In this document: positions 1 to 11,800 of the stretch, in pieces
Layout: every line of letters starts with the position of its first letter
How positions within the stretch are numbered: position 1 is the stretch's first letter
Assembly (NCBI RefSeq): GCF_021130785.1
Contig: NC_060215.1
Coordinates: 114,580,001 to 114,644,000, forward strand
From: Homalodisca vitripennis
Taxonomy: Eukaryota > Arthropoda > Insecta > Hemiptera > Cicadellidae
Reading direction: 5' to 3'
Length of the DNA stretch: 64,000 bases
The notes under the pieces: model-generated
The model's database searches: none
Told to the model about the DNA's origin: nothing
The model's input: only the letters and a program-made list of their open reading frames with translations
Made by a program: the position numbers and the translations under genes

Positions 1-1929
1 ACACGGCTGAAGAAAGATCGAATAGTGAAACCAACATAACACTCACAACTGACTAATTACGATTCACTGGCCCGACGGTATGCAAAACAGCGCCACAAAC
101 AATGGATCGTACAATACAAAAACAATAGGAACACTGCATTGTCGGATAATTATTTAAGTGGGCTAATTGGATAGTTATCATACTACTCTAATTATTCGTC
201 GGAATGCGTTGTTGAAACACATGTAGCTTTCTACAGGTTCGTCAAATGAAATTAACTGGCTTTACAAACCACTACAATCCGATTTAAAATTATGTATGAT
301 TGAAATCATCTCTTTCCAATTTATTTAGAAGTGGACCATTAACACATCCGCAACATCGCTTTGACTCCTCGCTACTCAATATCAGAATCGCTTTATTACT
401 CCATCCGGTGTTATCTGTGATTTCCAGAAATTAATTTAGCTATTAGATTTATGATTGAGTAAACGTGTAGCTAACTAAGACGAAAAGACCGTACATATTT
501 TAGTTTTTAATGGAGAGATGCTCTCATGATATATTGTCAAAGAAGCTTAAACATTATCCTCAAATATAATTTTTTACATATACAGTCCCATTAAAAAGCC
601 AACCAATGGTCTATTAATGGGCAGAATCATCGTTTGCTATAGTTTCGAAAACACTAAATCTTTTTATGAAATCCTTCTTATCTAGAGGGATATGAGTAAT
701 GCAAAGTATATCCACTTTTAAATAACAAAAGTACAGATAAAACTGTAGTGTGTCTTAATCAGACTTTTTAGAATATTTCTTATTTATTTCTTAAACATGT
801 TTCATATTGAGTAATCATGTGTTTGAATGAACTTTTATCAAAATAAAATTATTAAGCACTTGTTTAAGTGTAGCCTATCTTGAAATGTCAATTTCTAGCT
901 TAAAAGGCCAGCTTTTTCGGACACTCAAGTAAAATTGCTATTTTACTAGAACTTAATTTTTAATACTTTTTAGTAAGGCCGCCTTGTATATTCAATGCGA
1001 ACAATGGGTTAAATACTTCATATGCTAATAACAGGTTTGCTTGCTCAACAATATTGACAACACTTAAATATTTAATATTTTTGTTTGATAATATTTTTAC
1101 TAAAAGTATTCAAATAAATCCGGTGAAGTTTGAAGACATAAAACATATTTAAAATGGTTTCATATTGGAAGTCTATAAACTTAATGAGAAAATTCAAGAT
1201 GTATAAGTAAACAGATGATACAACTGTCGTTGTTTGTTGATTCATTTTATTCGTTTCTGTTTTTCGGACTATTTTAGCTTGGACTCTGTCTAGAAAGCCC
1301 ATTACGGTGTCGGGGGATAGGAAAAACTATTTTGTAGACGTGCTAAAGGGGGAGAGAGGAGCGGGTTAGATTTGGTTCGCCAATACACTCATCTCTAAGG
1401 GTAGAATAGATAATAGATCTATATAAATAGTTTGTTTAAATTATATATTTAAATAACTTACAACAACTTTGGGGAGTCCAGCAGGCTATATGACTATGTT
1501 AAGGCAAAATAGAGAAATTTTAGAGATGGATTGGTACTCGTTTTTTATAATTTGTAAATCATTATTACATTTCAATTAAAACATTTGTGTTGGATTAATT
1601 TCTGTTGCATTATTGCAGTTCTAGATTTTTAATAGTGTTCAATTAACGATGTTTTAGTACATTGCACTGTTTCCGGAATTGTGGAGGTAGAATGCATTTG
1701 TGTAATCTCTAATACAAAACAGTTGAGGAGGAACAATTAAGGAGGAGCAGGAGGTAAAGTAGTGTAGAGGAAGCTAACTGGACATTGTTCGGTGTTCTCC
1801 ATTACTAATTACTTACTTGTAACGTACCGTATTCCACATAAATTCCACCGTTTCGGACAAAATCGAGAACTCTCGTAAAGAAATCAAACAGTGTATAGGC
1901 TTATAAGATACGGTAGAATGTGTGGAAGT

Positions 1930-2190
1930 TGGCTATATTGACTGTTTGTGAGCCATAAGCGTGGTGGTGGGACGAGAGGGGGGGTAAGCGACTACGAGCG
2001 GAGCAATGACGCCGCTTGTCGGCACGACTTGGCAACGCCGCAGCTGGAAATAGCGCCGCGCATACTGCCTCCACTACACCGCACCGCCACCGACACCGCC
2101 GTGATCAAGCGAGGCGCTGTTTAATATACTTACACTTTGGTTGGTCGGGCTCGCCTCCACTTCTCTCTCTCTCTCTCTTTATCTCTCTCC
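1930..2190. promoter_or_regulatory. GC-rich island with CT tract
   Basis: A locally GC-rich block follows GC-poor DNA, with repeated CGCC/CACCGCC words at 2070-2100. It ends in a (CT)n run at 2161-2189, whose complement offers GAGAG motifs of the type bound by GAGA factor. An open frame of about 90 codons crosses it but has no recognisable motif. It could be a regulatory island; nothing more specific can be said. Confidence 0.2.
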
Positions 2191-3689
2191 TATATGTTGG
2201 AATAATATGGAGCGAAAATATTAAAAATTACCATCGAATTCCACGATCCAAATCTTATGAAAGGGTTTCAAACGGCACTAGAATGTACAACTAAGAAATT
2301 TATTACGGAAACTCTACTTAGGCATAAACTAGTAATTATTTCCGCTGATGTTACGTTACATTGTAATTTCTTCCCCATAAATTCAAGCTGGCATTGTCAG
2401 GAATAACATCACCACTTTACGCTAAAATAGAGCATAAATAATTGTTAATATCTAAAACACAGTCTTACGTCAACGGCAATAATCGATTTATTGCAATTGA
2501 CAGAATTTCCACGGCTCAATCACCACATTGCATTTCTGCATCATGTGAACTGGGCTGTAACGGGGAACACGAACATTGTCGGAATACACTTATACAGGTC
2601 AATGAACAGGGGATTCTTTTTTTAAAGGCCGAAAGTCATTGTCTCATGAGATGATACTATTTTATTATAATCACACCGTTAAGTTACAAAATGTAATTAG
2701 AACAATCATAATTAACTCACACTACACTGTATGTTAAGGAATATCAAATTTGTGTACTGATTTACACCTTTAATTATAACAATAATAACTATTCCAAAGA
2801 TTCGTGTTGCTTATTTAACACATCAGTGCGGTCTGCATCTGTTTCAGTTCCTACAGACTGGCAGTTTTTTCAGAGGCCGAGAGAAAGTTTGAATGAAGGT
2901 GCCAGGCGCAGGGTTAAAAAGGCGCTTTTTAGCAATAACAAAAGGGGTGAAAGTCGTGTTTTGCTAAAGGGTTTTAGCAATAAATTTGTCACGTCCGAAA
3001 ACAAAACGGCCTATTATTATGTTTGGCGAGCCTGGCAGGTGTTGGGCGACGAAACAGTGACCTCCGGTAAAGTCTGCCGTCTTACTGCAGCTTAAGGTAG
3101 GAGATTTGATGCGTCAATCTAATTTTGGTTTTCACTAGCACTCCAAATGAAGTTTTATTCAAATATTGCGTGTAATTGTTTTGTGTTCGAATGGTTCGTA
3201 TGACACTAAACGAACATTTACCTATTAATTCATAAGAAAGCGATGAGAGTCACAGTTCTGTAGTTTAATATTTTATTGCTATTGCTAGAAGTTATTATTT
3301 GTAATTTTGATACATAATCGTTTTTAAACTAGAAATTAATTTTCAGTTCTGGTGGCACTAACTTATTTTTAAAATACAATAATACGGTTTATTTTTTTTA
3401 CAATTACCTGGTAGTGCATGACATATTGAATTGTGTTGAGAGCTCATTTATGTTTTAAATGCCCACATCAACAGTAATTCAGTTGCCACTTAAACTTATG
3501 TGTAGACTACTAAGACCTACGAAGACAAGAGCATCGGATGACTAAAGGGTCCCTAGGTCTTTAGCAGACAATTTATGTTAACATTTCTACTTAAGAGATC
3601 TCGGAAACAGTCGATAGCTAGGGTTGAATGGTATCAGACTACATTATGGTCACATTGGGTACAGTGGACTACTGTTAATTGGGTGTCGG

Positions 3690-3814
3690 AGGAGCAAAAT
3701 GGCCGCCGAGTCGTTACTATAGCAACCAAATGGCCTCTTTGTATGCGGGCCAATGGTTTGTTGATAAAATAAAAAGGCTGGAGGGCCTTGGGATAAATTG
3801 CTCCTCTCTCTCGT

Positions 3815-3854
<40 letters not shown>

Positions 3855-3870
3855 CCTCGCTGTCTCTTTC
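3690..3870. promoter_or_regulatory. Candidate Polycomb response element (PHO motifs plus GAGA tract)
   Basis: Two motifs read as PHO/YY1 sites on the opposite strand: AAAATGGC at 3696-3703 (reverse GCCATTTT) and AAATGGCC at 3728-3735. They are 32 bp apart and the intervening GC-rich sequence contains GCCGCCG. About 70 bp further on is a CT tract (3803-3867) offering many overlapping GAGAG sites on the minus strand. Clustered PHO and GAGA-factor sites are the usual signature of fly PREs, which are abundant in the bithorax complex. This is motif evidence only. Confidence 0.3.
3803..3867. repeat. (CT)n/(GA)n tract
   Basis: An imperfect CT dinucleotide run of about 65 bp, interrupted by single T, G and C bases. 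Its arginine/glutamate-rich minus-strand translations are repeat artefacts, not genes. Confidence 0.9.
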
Positions 3871-4812
3871 TTTCTCCTCCCTTGTAGCTCCTGTCCCGCT
3901 TCTCGGTGTTCGAACATCCCATTCCATTCTATGATTCAGTGCTCTTAGATTTGGAGTTCTAACTGAATTTACTGATTTATTAAGAGATAAGTTAAAACAA
4001 AGCCCGAAGGACATTTTTGTAAGGGTTCCAAACCCGGACCGAGGTTTTGTCCCAACCTTTGGGATTTACTCTTTTCTTATCTCATCTTGAGTATGTTAGC
4101 AATTTCGCAGGATGTTACAGCATAAATGAAATAAGGTATTATGTAATACAAACTGCCACCACTAAGGGAACTGATTTATTAAAACTATTAACGGAATTTA
4201 TATTTGCATAAGCATTGTTAACACTAGCCTATTCATAAAATGTATACCACTACTTCTGTTTTAAATAAATATTCCCATCATACATTTTATCGTACGATGT
4301 AATAGGTTTTGTACTGATTTGTTTCTAACTTTTTCCATGTATTCCTTTTATACTTTAAATAAGTACAATAATATACATTTTTTAAACACTTACAATTATT
4401 TTAAAACAAATATAGATTTGTAATAACAATTAAATAGACATTTTCATCAGTGGCATAGAAAACGGCTTGCCTGTTGTATCAGTGTGTGAAAGCGTTGTCC
4501 AGTGTTGAATAGTTGGTAGTGTAATAAACATCATTATTATTACAGTTATGAATTTTAGAAAGCAAAGTAGTTATATATAAGCAAATAAAACAAACTACCT
4601 TTATTTAACAACAGAATTAATATAATACCTTAGTAGGAAATATAGCATTTTACCGGGTAAATTTCACGTGGGTTTAATGTAATATAATTTTTTCTAACAC
4701 CATTTTTAAAAAGTTTAAAAGGTAACTAATTAACTATTGTATGAGTTTTATGTAGCAGATGGAAAATTAAACTAGTTGGTTTACTGATTTAGTAGATTTT
4801 TGAAATAATTCA

Positions 4813-5077
4813 TTATTAGAAATCTGTAGACAAAATGGAATTTTGCATCCCGGAAGCTATGTTTTAAGTCTATTTATAATTTTTAATTCTATTGAAAAAA
4901 TTTGATTTTTTGGCACAACTGGTATTGTTATAACTGTTATTATTTTATGTGTACTTTTATTAGAAATCTGTAGACAAAATGGAATTTTGCATCCCGGAAG
5001 CTATGTTTTAAGTCTATTTATAATTTTTAATTCTATTGAAAAATTACCTGTAAAAAATAACTGTTATTATTTTATGT
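4813..5077 (+). repeat. Recent local tandem duplication (144-bp unit)
   Basis: An 87-bp segment at 4813-4899 recurs without visible mismatch at 4957-5043, an offset of 144 bp. A second shared word, TAACTGTTATTATTTTATGT, follows at 4931-4950 and 5058-5077, an offset of 127 bp. The second unit has therefore lost about 17 bp between the two shared segments. The perfect identity implies a young duplication. No coding potential is seen. Confidence 0.93.
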
Positions 5078-6458
5078 ATAACAACAATCTGATTATCCAG
5101 TAAACAGTGTAGAAAAACATTTGTTACAAATTATGTATACTGTAAGTGATACATTTAAATCTATTTAAATGTTATAAGAAACTTCATCCCTGTTAAAACA
5201 ATTTCCATTTTAAAAATTTTCTGTTTATTTTTGCCTTAATAATCGGAAATAGTTTGTTTATAATTATTACTTTTCATTTAAAAAAGCAGAAGCTTTATCG
5301 AATTAAAGTTATTATATTTACACGAAAATCTTCCTTTGATTATGATTTTCTGAGAGAATCTTGTGTACAGCAATGATTCAGTTTACGACTGCCATTGAAA
5401 CTAGTAGCTTACTCACTGCCTATTTCCCGCAAACCCTCGTTGTGCTTGTTTATTGGTGGGGGTCTTTCCATTTAACAAAAAAAATGACACTTTAGCCCGA
5501 GGCTAGATAATATATTGGCTCTTGTGACATTTAAAGCTATATTCGATTCAAGAGAAATCAACTGAACGTGGGACTTTACACGAGTATGTATTGAAATTTT
5601 CAATCGTAAAAACAAGGAAGACGTATAACTTTACTATCTCTCTTTCTTATGCCGTTAATATAGGTTACGGACAAGCGAAAATAATGACTTAAAATCTAAA
5701 CTAGATAAAAAATATCTAATTTTTTCTAAAAGCTAAAAATAAATGTAGATTAAAAAGGGAATGCCGATAGTTTTAATTACATTCAAATATTACGGTAAAT
5801 AATGTTACCTCGAATATGATTGTTTTAGTTTAATTGTCGGGTGATATAATGTTATAAAATTTTCATGTTATCAAAATTTTATTATGATTCAGTGCCTGAA
5901 AAGTTTTGACATTTATCTCACTGAAATACGTATCTATTGCACGTATTACAGCTGTTCATCACACTGACAATCATACATTATTAATTCTTATTATCATTTC
6001 CAGAAAACAGTCACATTGTGGAATTTGAGATGTTTATTTTGCTCTCCAGTCAGATATGCTTGTTCAATATTTCAAATCTTTTCATTAATAAATTTTTAAT
6101 GTAATTTGATTTTTTCACGTTTTTAACATGTCCAAAGTCAAGGATTAAAGTTATAATAGTGTGTAAATATAACACAACAAGGAAAATTAAAGTAATTTTG
6201 CTACTTATTAGTATATGGCATATTGCTTACAGATATTTCATTGTTCATAATTATATTTTTCCGTTGTAATGAAACCCCAACGGGAGAATAGGTTTAAAAT
6301 TGTTTATCAACTATGGATGATAAATATGAGATACCCAACTGCTTACCGGCAACACTACACTCCAACTTGATTAACCCAGGCTAGAGCACGTGAGTTTTGT
6401 AAATAACTGGAATCAAGCCTTCAATTCGATAATATTTTGCCGTCCTTGTATGCTTTCC

Positions 6459-6515
6459 TGAGTAGTTAACGCCTTAGATTTTCACTCCAGGGATCCGGGT
6501 ACGAACCCCGGTTCG
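6459..6515 (+). mobile_element. tRNA-like SINE head or tRNA pseudogene
   Basis: The segment carries an A-box-like GAGTAGTTAACGCCTTA near 6460. A T-arm-like hairpin follows: stem CCGGG (6495-6499), 7-nt loop TACGAAC, stem CCCGG (6507-6511). GGTACGAACCC (6498-6508) differs from the pol III B-box consensus mainly at one T-to-A change. No matching acceptor stem is visible, so a functional tRNA is unlikely. A SINE head or pseudo-tRNA is more likely. Confidence 0.45.
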
Positions 6516-6819
6516 GGAAATATATTTACGCACGTTAACAAATTATTATTTGAGCCTAGTTTGAAGTAATTTGATAAAAATTTCCGGACTAGATCTTCAG
6601 ATTCATTAAACTATCAGATTTGTAACCAATTCTTGCTCTGTTCAAACTCTAGAGCCAGTCATTTATTGTTCGTCCGGAACATCCATCATGATGTATACAA
6701 TAAACACGAATAGATCGGACTCCGGGAAAACAGCGTATTTACACTCAATTATGCCAGGTAGACTTACGATTAAGCAATTTTGGGCACATAAAGCTGGTAT
6801 TAAAGTGAGCTAGCATGTA

Positions 6820-6910
6820 AGAGCTGACGGGGTCGGGGGAAGGAGGGCGGGCCGGGCCGGAGTCTGTCGCCCGCGCCAGTCGCATGGTTGGCTGCAGTAA
6901 ACTCCGTGAC
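6820..6910. promoter_or_regulatory. Short GC-rich block
   Basis: A compact GC-rich stretch (GGGCGGGCCGGGCC near 6846) in otherwise AT-rich DNA. No motif set strong enough for a specific call. Confidence 0.15.
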
Positions 6911-8559
6911 AAGCCCCATTAGTTACACTCCAGAGATTCTGTTCCGAAATGTAATGTAAGGCTTTGTTTCACTAATGCTGGACAAATTGGACGTCCAGTG
7001 CTCGACCGGACGTAACAAGTGCCGACAAATTTTTGTTATCAATTTTACTAACTATTTGTCTCCCTAGTAAAAAAGGTACTCCCACTACAAGGGAATATCA
7101 CCTGTTCATTAATTTTAATGACATAATATTTTTCCGAAATTGCTGGTCTGCCCAATAGCCTAGTAATACTTGACAATATGTATAAATTTTTAGTAATTGA
7201 ACAAATTTATAACTGTAAATATATATTTTTACCTTAGACGACAGTTATATTAAATATTGATAAGTAATATAAAAAGACATATGCAGAGCAACTTTTTAAA
7301 CAAATTTTCAAAAAACGTCTTAAAATAGCAGCTCCCTAATGTGTTCTGCCCCATTTTTGTTTTATTTTAAAAACTGAAAGGTTAAAAACTTAAGATAAGT
7401 TAACTGTAGTTAAAAGGAAGTCGTGGAAATTTCAATTGTTGTATTATTAGAAATTACGCAGATACTAATTTTTTTAACTATGATGGTTTTATAATCATAC
7501 ACTGGGTAAAATAAAATTAGCATAATTACGTTGTTTAGTTTAAAGCTTAGTTGAATGTACGGAATATGGTGCACTTTAAAATCTGGAAACTATTCTTTAA
7601 TTTATTATGAAAATTATTCATGTAAGTCCAAATGAAAGGCTTAAAGAAATGGTCTGCTGACAAAATTAAATGAGAAAAAGAATAACTTTTGAACTAAGTA
7701 ATATCGTTACAATTCTGTTTTTTAAACCAAATCTCCCTTTTAATTCAAGAAAAAGTACTCACATAAAATAAAAACCAATCAGTATCCTAATGGTCGAATA
7801 TGTATGTGTATATCTCAATTTCCACTCCACAGCCCATAAACGAATGGTAGAAGTGGCCATTACGTTTTTGGACAGTAATAAAAGTGGTAGCACACGAAGG
7901 AGTCATTAAAACAATTATAACCTCTTAATGGCCCATAAAGCAAGTGTTTTGTGTACTTTTTGCGTTATAAACTAGGATGGCCCTTTCTTTGATTTACGGT
8001 CAATTTAGGCCACGCGACCAACTCTGACCTGTCAGCTATGTCGTAGTTAACACTTGGTGGCTGGCATCATTTGGCTGCCCTTTTTATGTATCCCAAATCA
8101 ATTTTAAATTGACAATGCAATAATAGATTTTGTTATGTAAGTGTTTCACGCAACGAAATGCTCCTTGTTTTGTAAGTAATGACCCGTGAGAGTTGGGAAA
8201 TCAGTCACAAAGATGTTAGGACTGTAGTTTTGTTAGCGTTTTCGTTCTCTAATAATAATACAAATAACGACCTCTATACGAATTTAATTTTATTCATAAC
8301 TATAATTTATAATTGTTGTGGAGACATATTTTGGTTATTTGACCGTTTCATTGAATCAGCTTTATTAGAATTGTTTTGTCATTAAGAGACAACTATAACT
8401 GATATTGTTTTAAATTATTGTTTATACTCCTTATGAAATATGTATTGCATATATGTATAAATAGTATATGTATATGAATATGACACACTAAAGTTTAAGT
8501 ATTCAAGTAAAGTATTTAAAAATTAAATTCCTTCCAACAGTTTGGATGGATATAGGTGA

Positions 8560-8880
8560 CGCACAGGTGCCTCTGGCATTCCCAGGGTGGGGTGAGTTAC
8601 AGTTGGGTGTGGTATTCACCATTGTAAGCACTCACTAAAATATAAATCATTTTCAGCGCCCAAAGGGGCAATCAGTTTAATAAATTCTTCAGTGCATTTG
8701 CATACGGCGGCGGCTTTGAGGCGGAACTGGTTTCTCGAGACTGGACAGTTCAAGATGGCCGACGTAACCGTTAATAACCACTTTTCGATTCTTTGCGGCT
8801 GTCCCCATCAATATCGGGTTTCGTTACCGACGCTGTCCACACCGAACATATGTTTTTGTTGATTCAAAAATACGTTCACT
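8560..8880. promoter_or_regulatory. GC island with a PHO-type motif
   Basis: This block contains CGGCGGCGGC near 8706 and AAGATGGCC at 8752-8760, which reads GGCCATCTT on the minus strand, a PHO/YY1-type core. The sequence is balanced in composition and CpG-containing, unlike its flanks. It is a candidate conserved regulatory element; no ORF of note crosses it. Confidence 0.2.
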
Positions 8881-11800
8881 GATGGCGAGTCAGTATAAGA
8901 TTAATCAAATACCTTAGTTTCGTATAATTGATTATCAAAGTGCGTGTGCTAGTGAATGTGCAGGATTTACGGGCAATTGTTCTTGAAATAAATGTGTCTA
9001 TTATTATTTAAACAAAATAAATACCTTTATGATAATAGCGTCTACGTCCAAAAATATGCGTATAATAAGGTAAGGCGGTGCGATCGGTTTCGGAAAACAT
9101 TTTATTTGGTAAAATTCTTAGCTCTTTCGTAGAACTTTCTTAATTACAAACAAGTCGAATTATAAAATTACAGGCATTATAACTAAGAAATATTTGCATT
9201 TTGTAATAGGGCCCAAATAAAAACAGCGGAAGATATAAATGCGTAATTTAACTGTGAGTAAATGAATTATAGATCTAGGGAATGACGTGTATTTTATCCA
9301 TTTTTAACATAAGGGCATCATAAATTTGTTATTAAATATGATTTAAGAAAATATGTTTTTTTAGTGAAATTAAATTTATTTATAATTAAAAACAGCACTT
9401 CTTTAAATCATAACTCATGTACATGCTTATAAATGGTCACAAATTTTGTCTTCAGCATTATTTCTTTGGGCCTGATAAAAAAATGCCTAAATTTCCTCCT
9501 TTACTTTTTAATATATTCTCATGGATGATCAGAAGTTGTTTTTCTACTTTTTTGGTGTTCAGAGAAGTCATCTTAAAGAGCTGAGAATTTAACTTAAACA
9601 TATTTTAAAAGCCCTACTCGATTGCACTGCCTTAACGATAGTACGTTGAGATCAGATTTATTCTCAGTTCTGCTGTATTCAACTTGAAATGCTTAACAAA
9701 TCTACTACTAAATACTACAAAAAAAGCTGTACTAAATAAAGGAATAACAATTTTACTGCGATAATAACTTTTTAGACCGATAAGTAAGCACTTGTGATCG
9801 GATGTCTTAAAACATTCAAGTAAAAAAGAACTTGGGTTTAAATCGAAAGGAACATAGTATTACAACATGAAAATATTTTTGGATTAAAACTCAAAAACGT
9901 GTTAACAAAAACATGTGCTTAAAGTATTTAAGGTTGTTAGTACCCCTGGCCAAATTCACGAGGCAACAGTTCAAGGTCGCACATTCTAGAGTGTAACTGT
10001 ATTATTCTCTAACGACACTGAAAATAGACACCTAACAATCTCTTGCTGTTGTATTGTTTAATGTTGTAAATATCCTAATCGATAACTTCCAAATCAGTAA
10101 CGTTTTGTTGGTTTAACGCTGCGTTTAAGGGATGCTCCAGTTGCCAGGTAAATCTGTGTATGCTTCCAAGGCTTTCTGTGTTTGCATCATTCACATCTCT
10201 GTATCGTTCATTTTTTATATTCTTTGCATCAAAAAATTCACTTTGACTATCGCTTGGCATTTTCGTTGTAAATTTTCGTGTCGCAATCAGTTACAGTCTT
10301 TATACTCTCTCACGAAGCTTAATTTTCTTTGCTTGAGATTGTTGGGTGTTAGATAGGAGTTGGTGTTTTATGTTTTTTTTCTTGACGGATATACCCACTT
10401 GATTTGATGTATACAATCGTCATTCAATCACTTCCTGATAACGTATTTCTATAGCACCAGTTGATGATGGTTTAGATGCTTGTCTCGTTGATTCCTGAAA
10501 AATACAAGATTTTCTGTTATCTTATAAACAATAACTTTTATGGCATTCATATTGGAATTTATTTTGATTCCAAGTTATTATTTAGTAAATCTGAAATCCG
10601 TTTTAAACCCCTATAACTTTGGCATATCGCAAAACTTTATTGTTTCATAGAGTAAGCACGGCTCTCCTGCATTGAGTATTTTTCATTCCCATTTGCATGT
10701 AATATGTTATGTACATTCTTTTTATGCCCAGTGATGTAAAAATTTTGTTTGATATGGTCAAAATGTTTATGTTGATAATCATAGTTTTATTTGGTTTCAT
10801 ATCAAGAAATCCACGTAAGTACAAGTGTTTTATTATTCATGTAATAATGTTAATATTTTTATTATCATTTAACTTCTGTTGTTTTTATACCTCCGGTTGC
10901 GCATACAATTAAAATTATTTAAACTGCTTTATGGAGCATGTAACGAATTTAGGGGGTATTAATTGAATTTTAAGTCAACGTTTCTTCTTATTATGATCTG
11001 CAAAATGAATAGTTGGCGTGGCTCAAAGGTTTCTGTAAACTTTCCCTCCGAGTAACTTCTCGTCAGTGTTACGTCTACTTCGAGTTAATTCCAATTATTT
11101 TTAGTCCGAGGGGAAGCATACATTTTCTTTTTCTCAGTTCTGGGAAATGTCGTTGGCATCTCTTTAAATAGAAGGGTGTCGATGTCAATGCACCGATCCT
11201 TAGTTGAAGACCTGAAATAGCCTCAGCAGCTAGTTTAAACCTCGTGCATCGTTATAGCTAGCCGCACAAGCAGAACAGCGCATCATGCTAACTAAGCCCG
11301 AGCTGTACAGGAAAAGAATGTTGTTATTAAAGTGCATGTTCCCTTTGTCACAAAATATTCACGAAAAGAAGATGCCATATTTAGGTTCAAGGTGATTCTC
11401 GTTTGTTGGGTGAAGCCGTTTAAGGAATAATTATACCTTTTTAAAAATAACTGCTGTTAACGTTCTGTAAGTTGATAACATTTTTACCCCTCATTTTAAA
11501 GCTGAAACTTTAATCGTAATTCATTTTTGTCGTAAAGTGTAGTGGAAACAGGTTTACCAGAGTTCGTGTCCCACGTGTGGTAACTGTCACGATCTGTCCT
11601 CGTAACTCAAACATTCACACTCTATATAGGGAGTCACTCAAATCGCCAGACGATTGTGTAATACAAAGTCCAGTAAGTGTTATACATACGAGCAGACTCA
11701 AGTGCCCGTCATTGACTCTGTAACTGTAAAGCTCTAAAAACGTGTGACACGTTTTCATTACATTGTTCCGTACTATAGTGTCTGAGTAACATTTATTATT

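Noticed and set aside
3634..4014. Arg/Glu-rich ORFs near 3.65-4.0 kb
   Set aside because: Products of the CT/GA dinucleotide tract.
6459..6515. Functional tRNA gene
   Set aside because: The T-arm is convincing but no acceptor stem or complete cloverleaf can be drawn.
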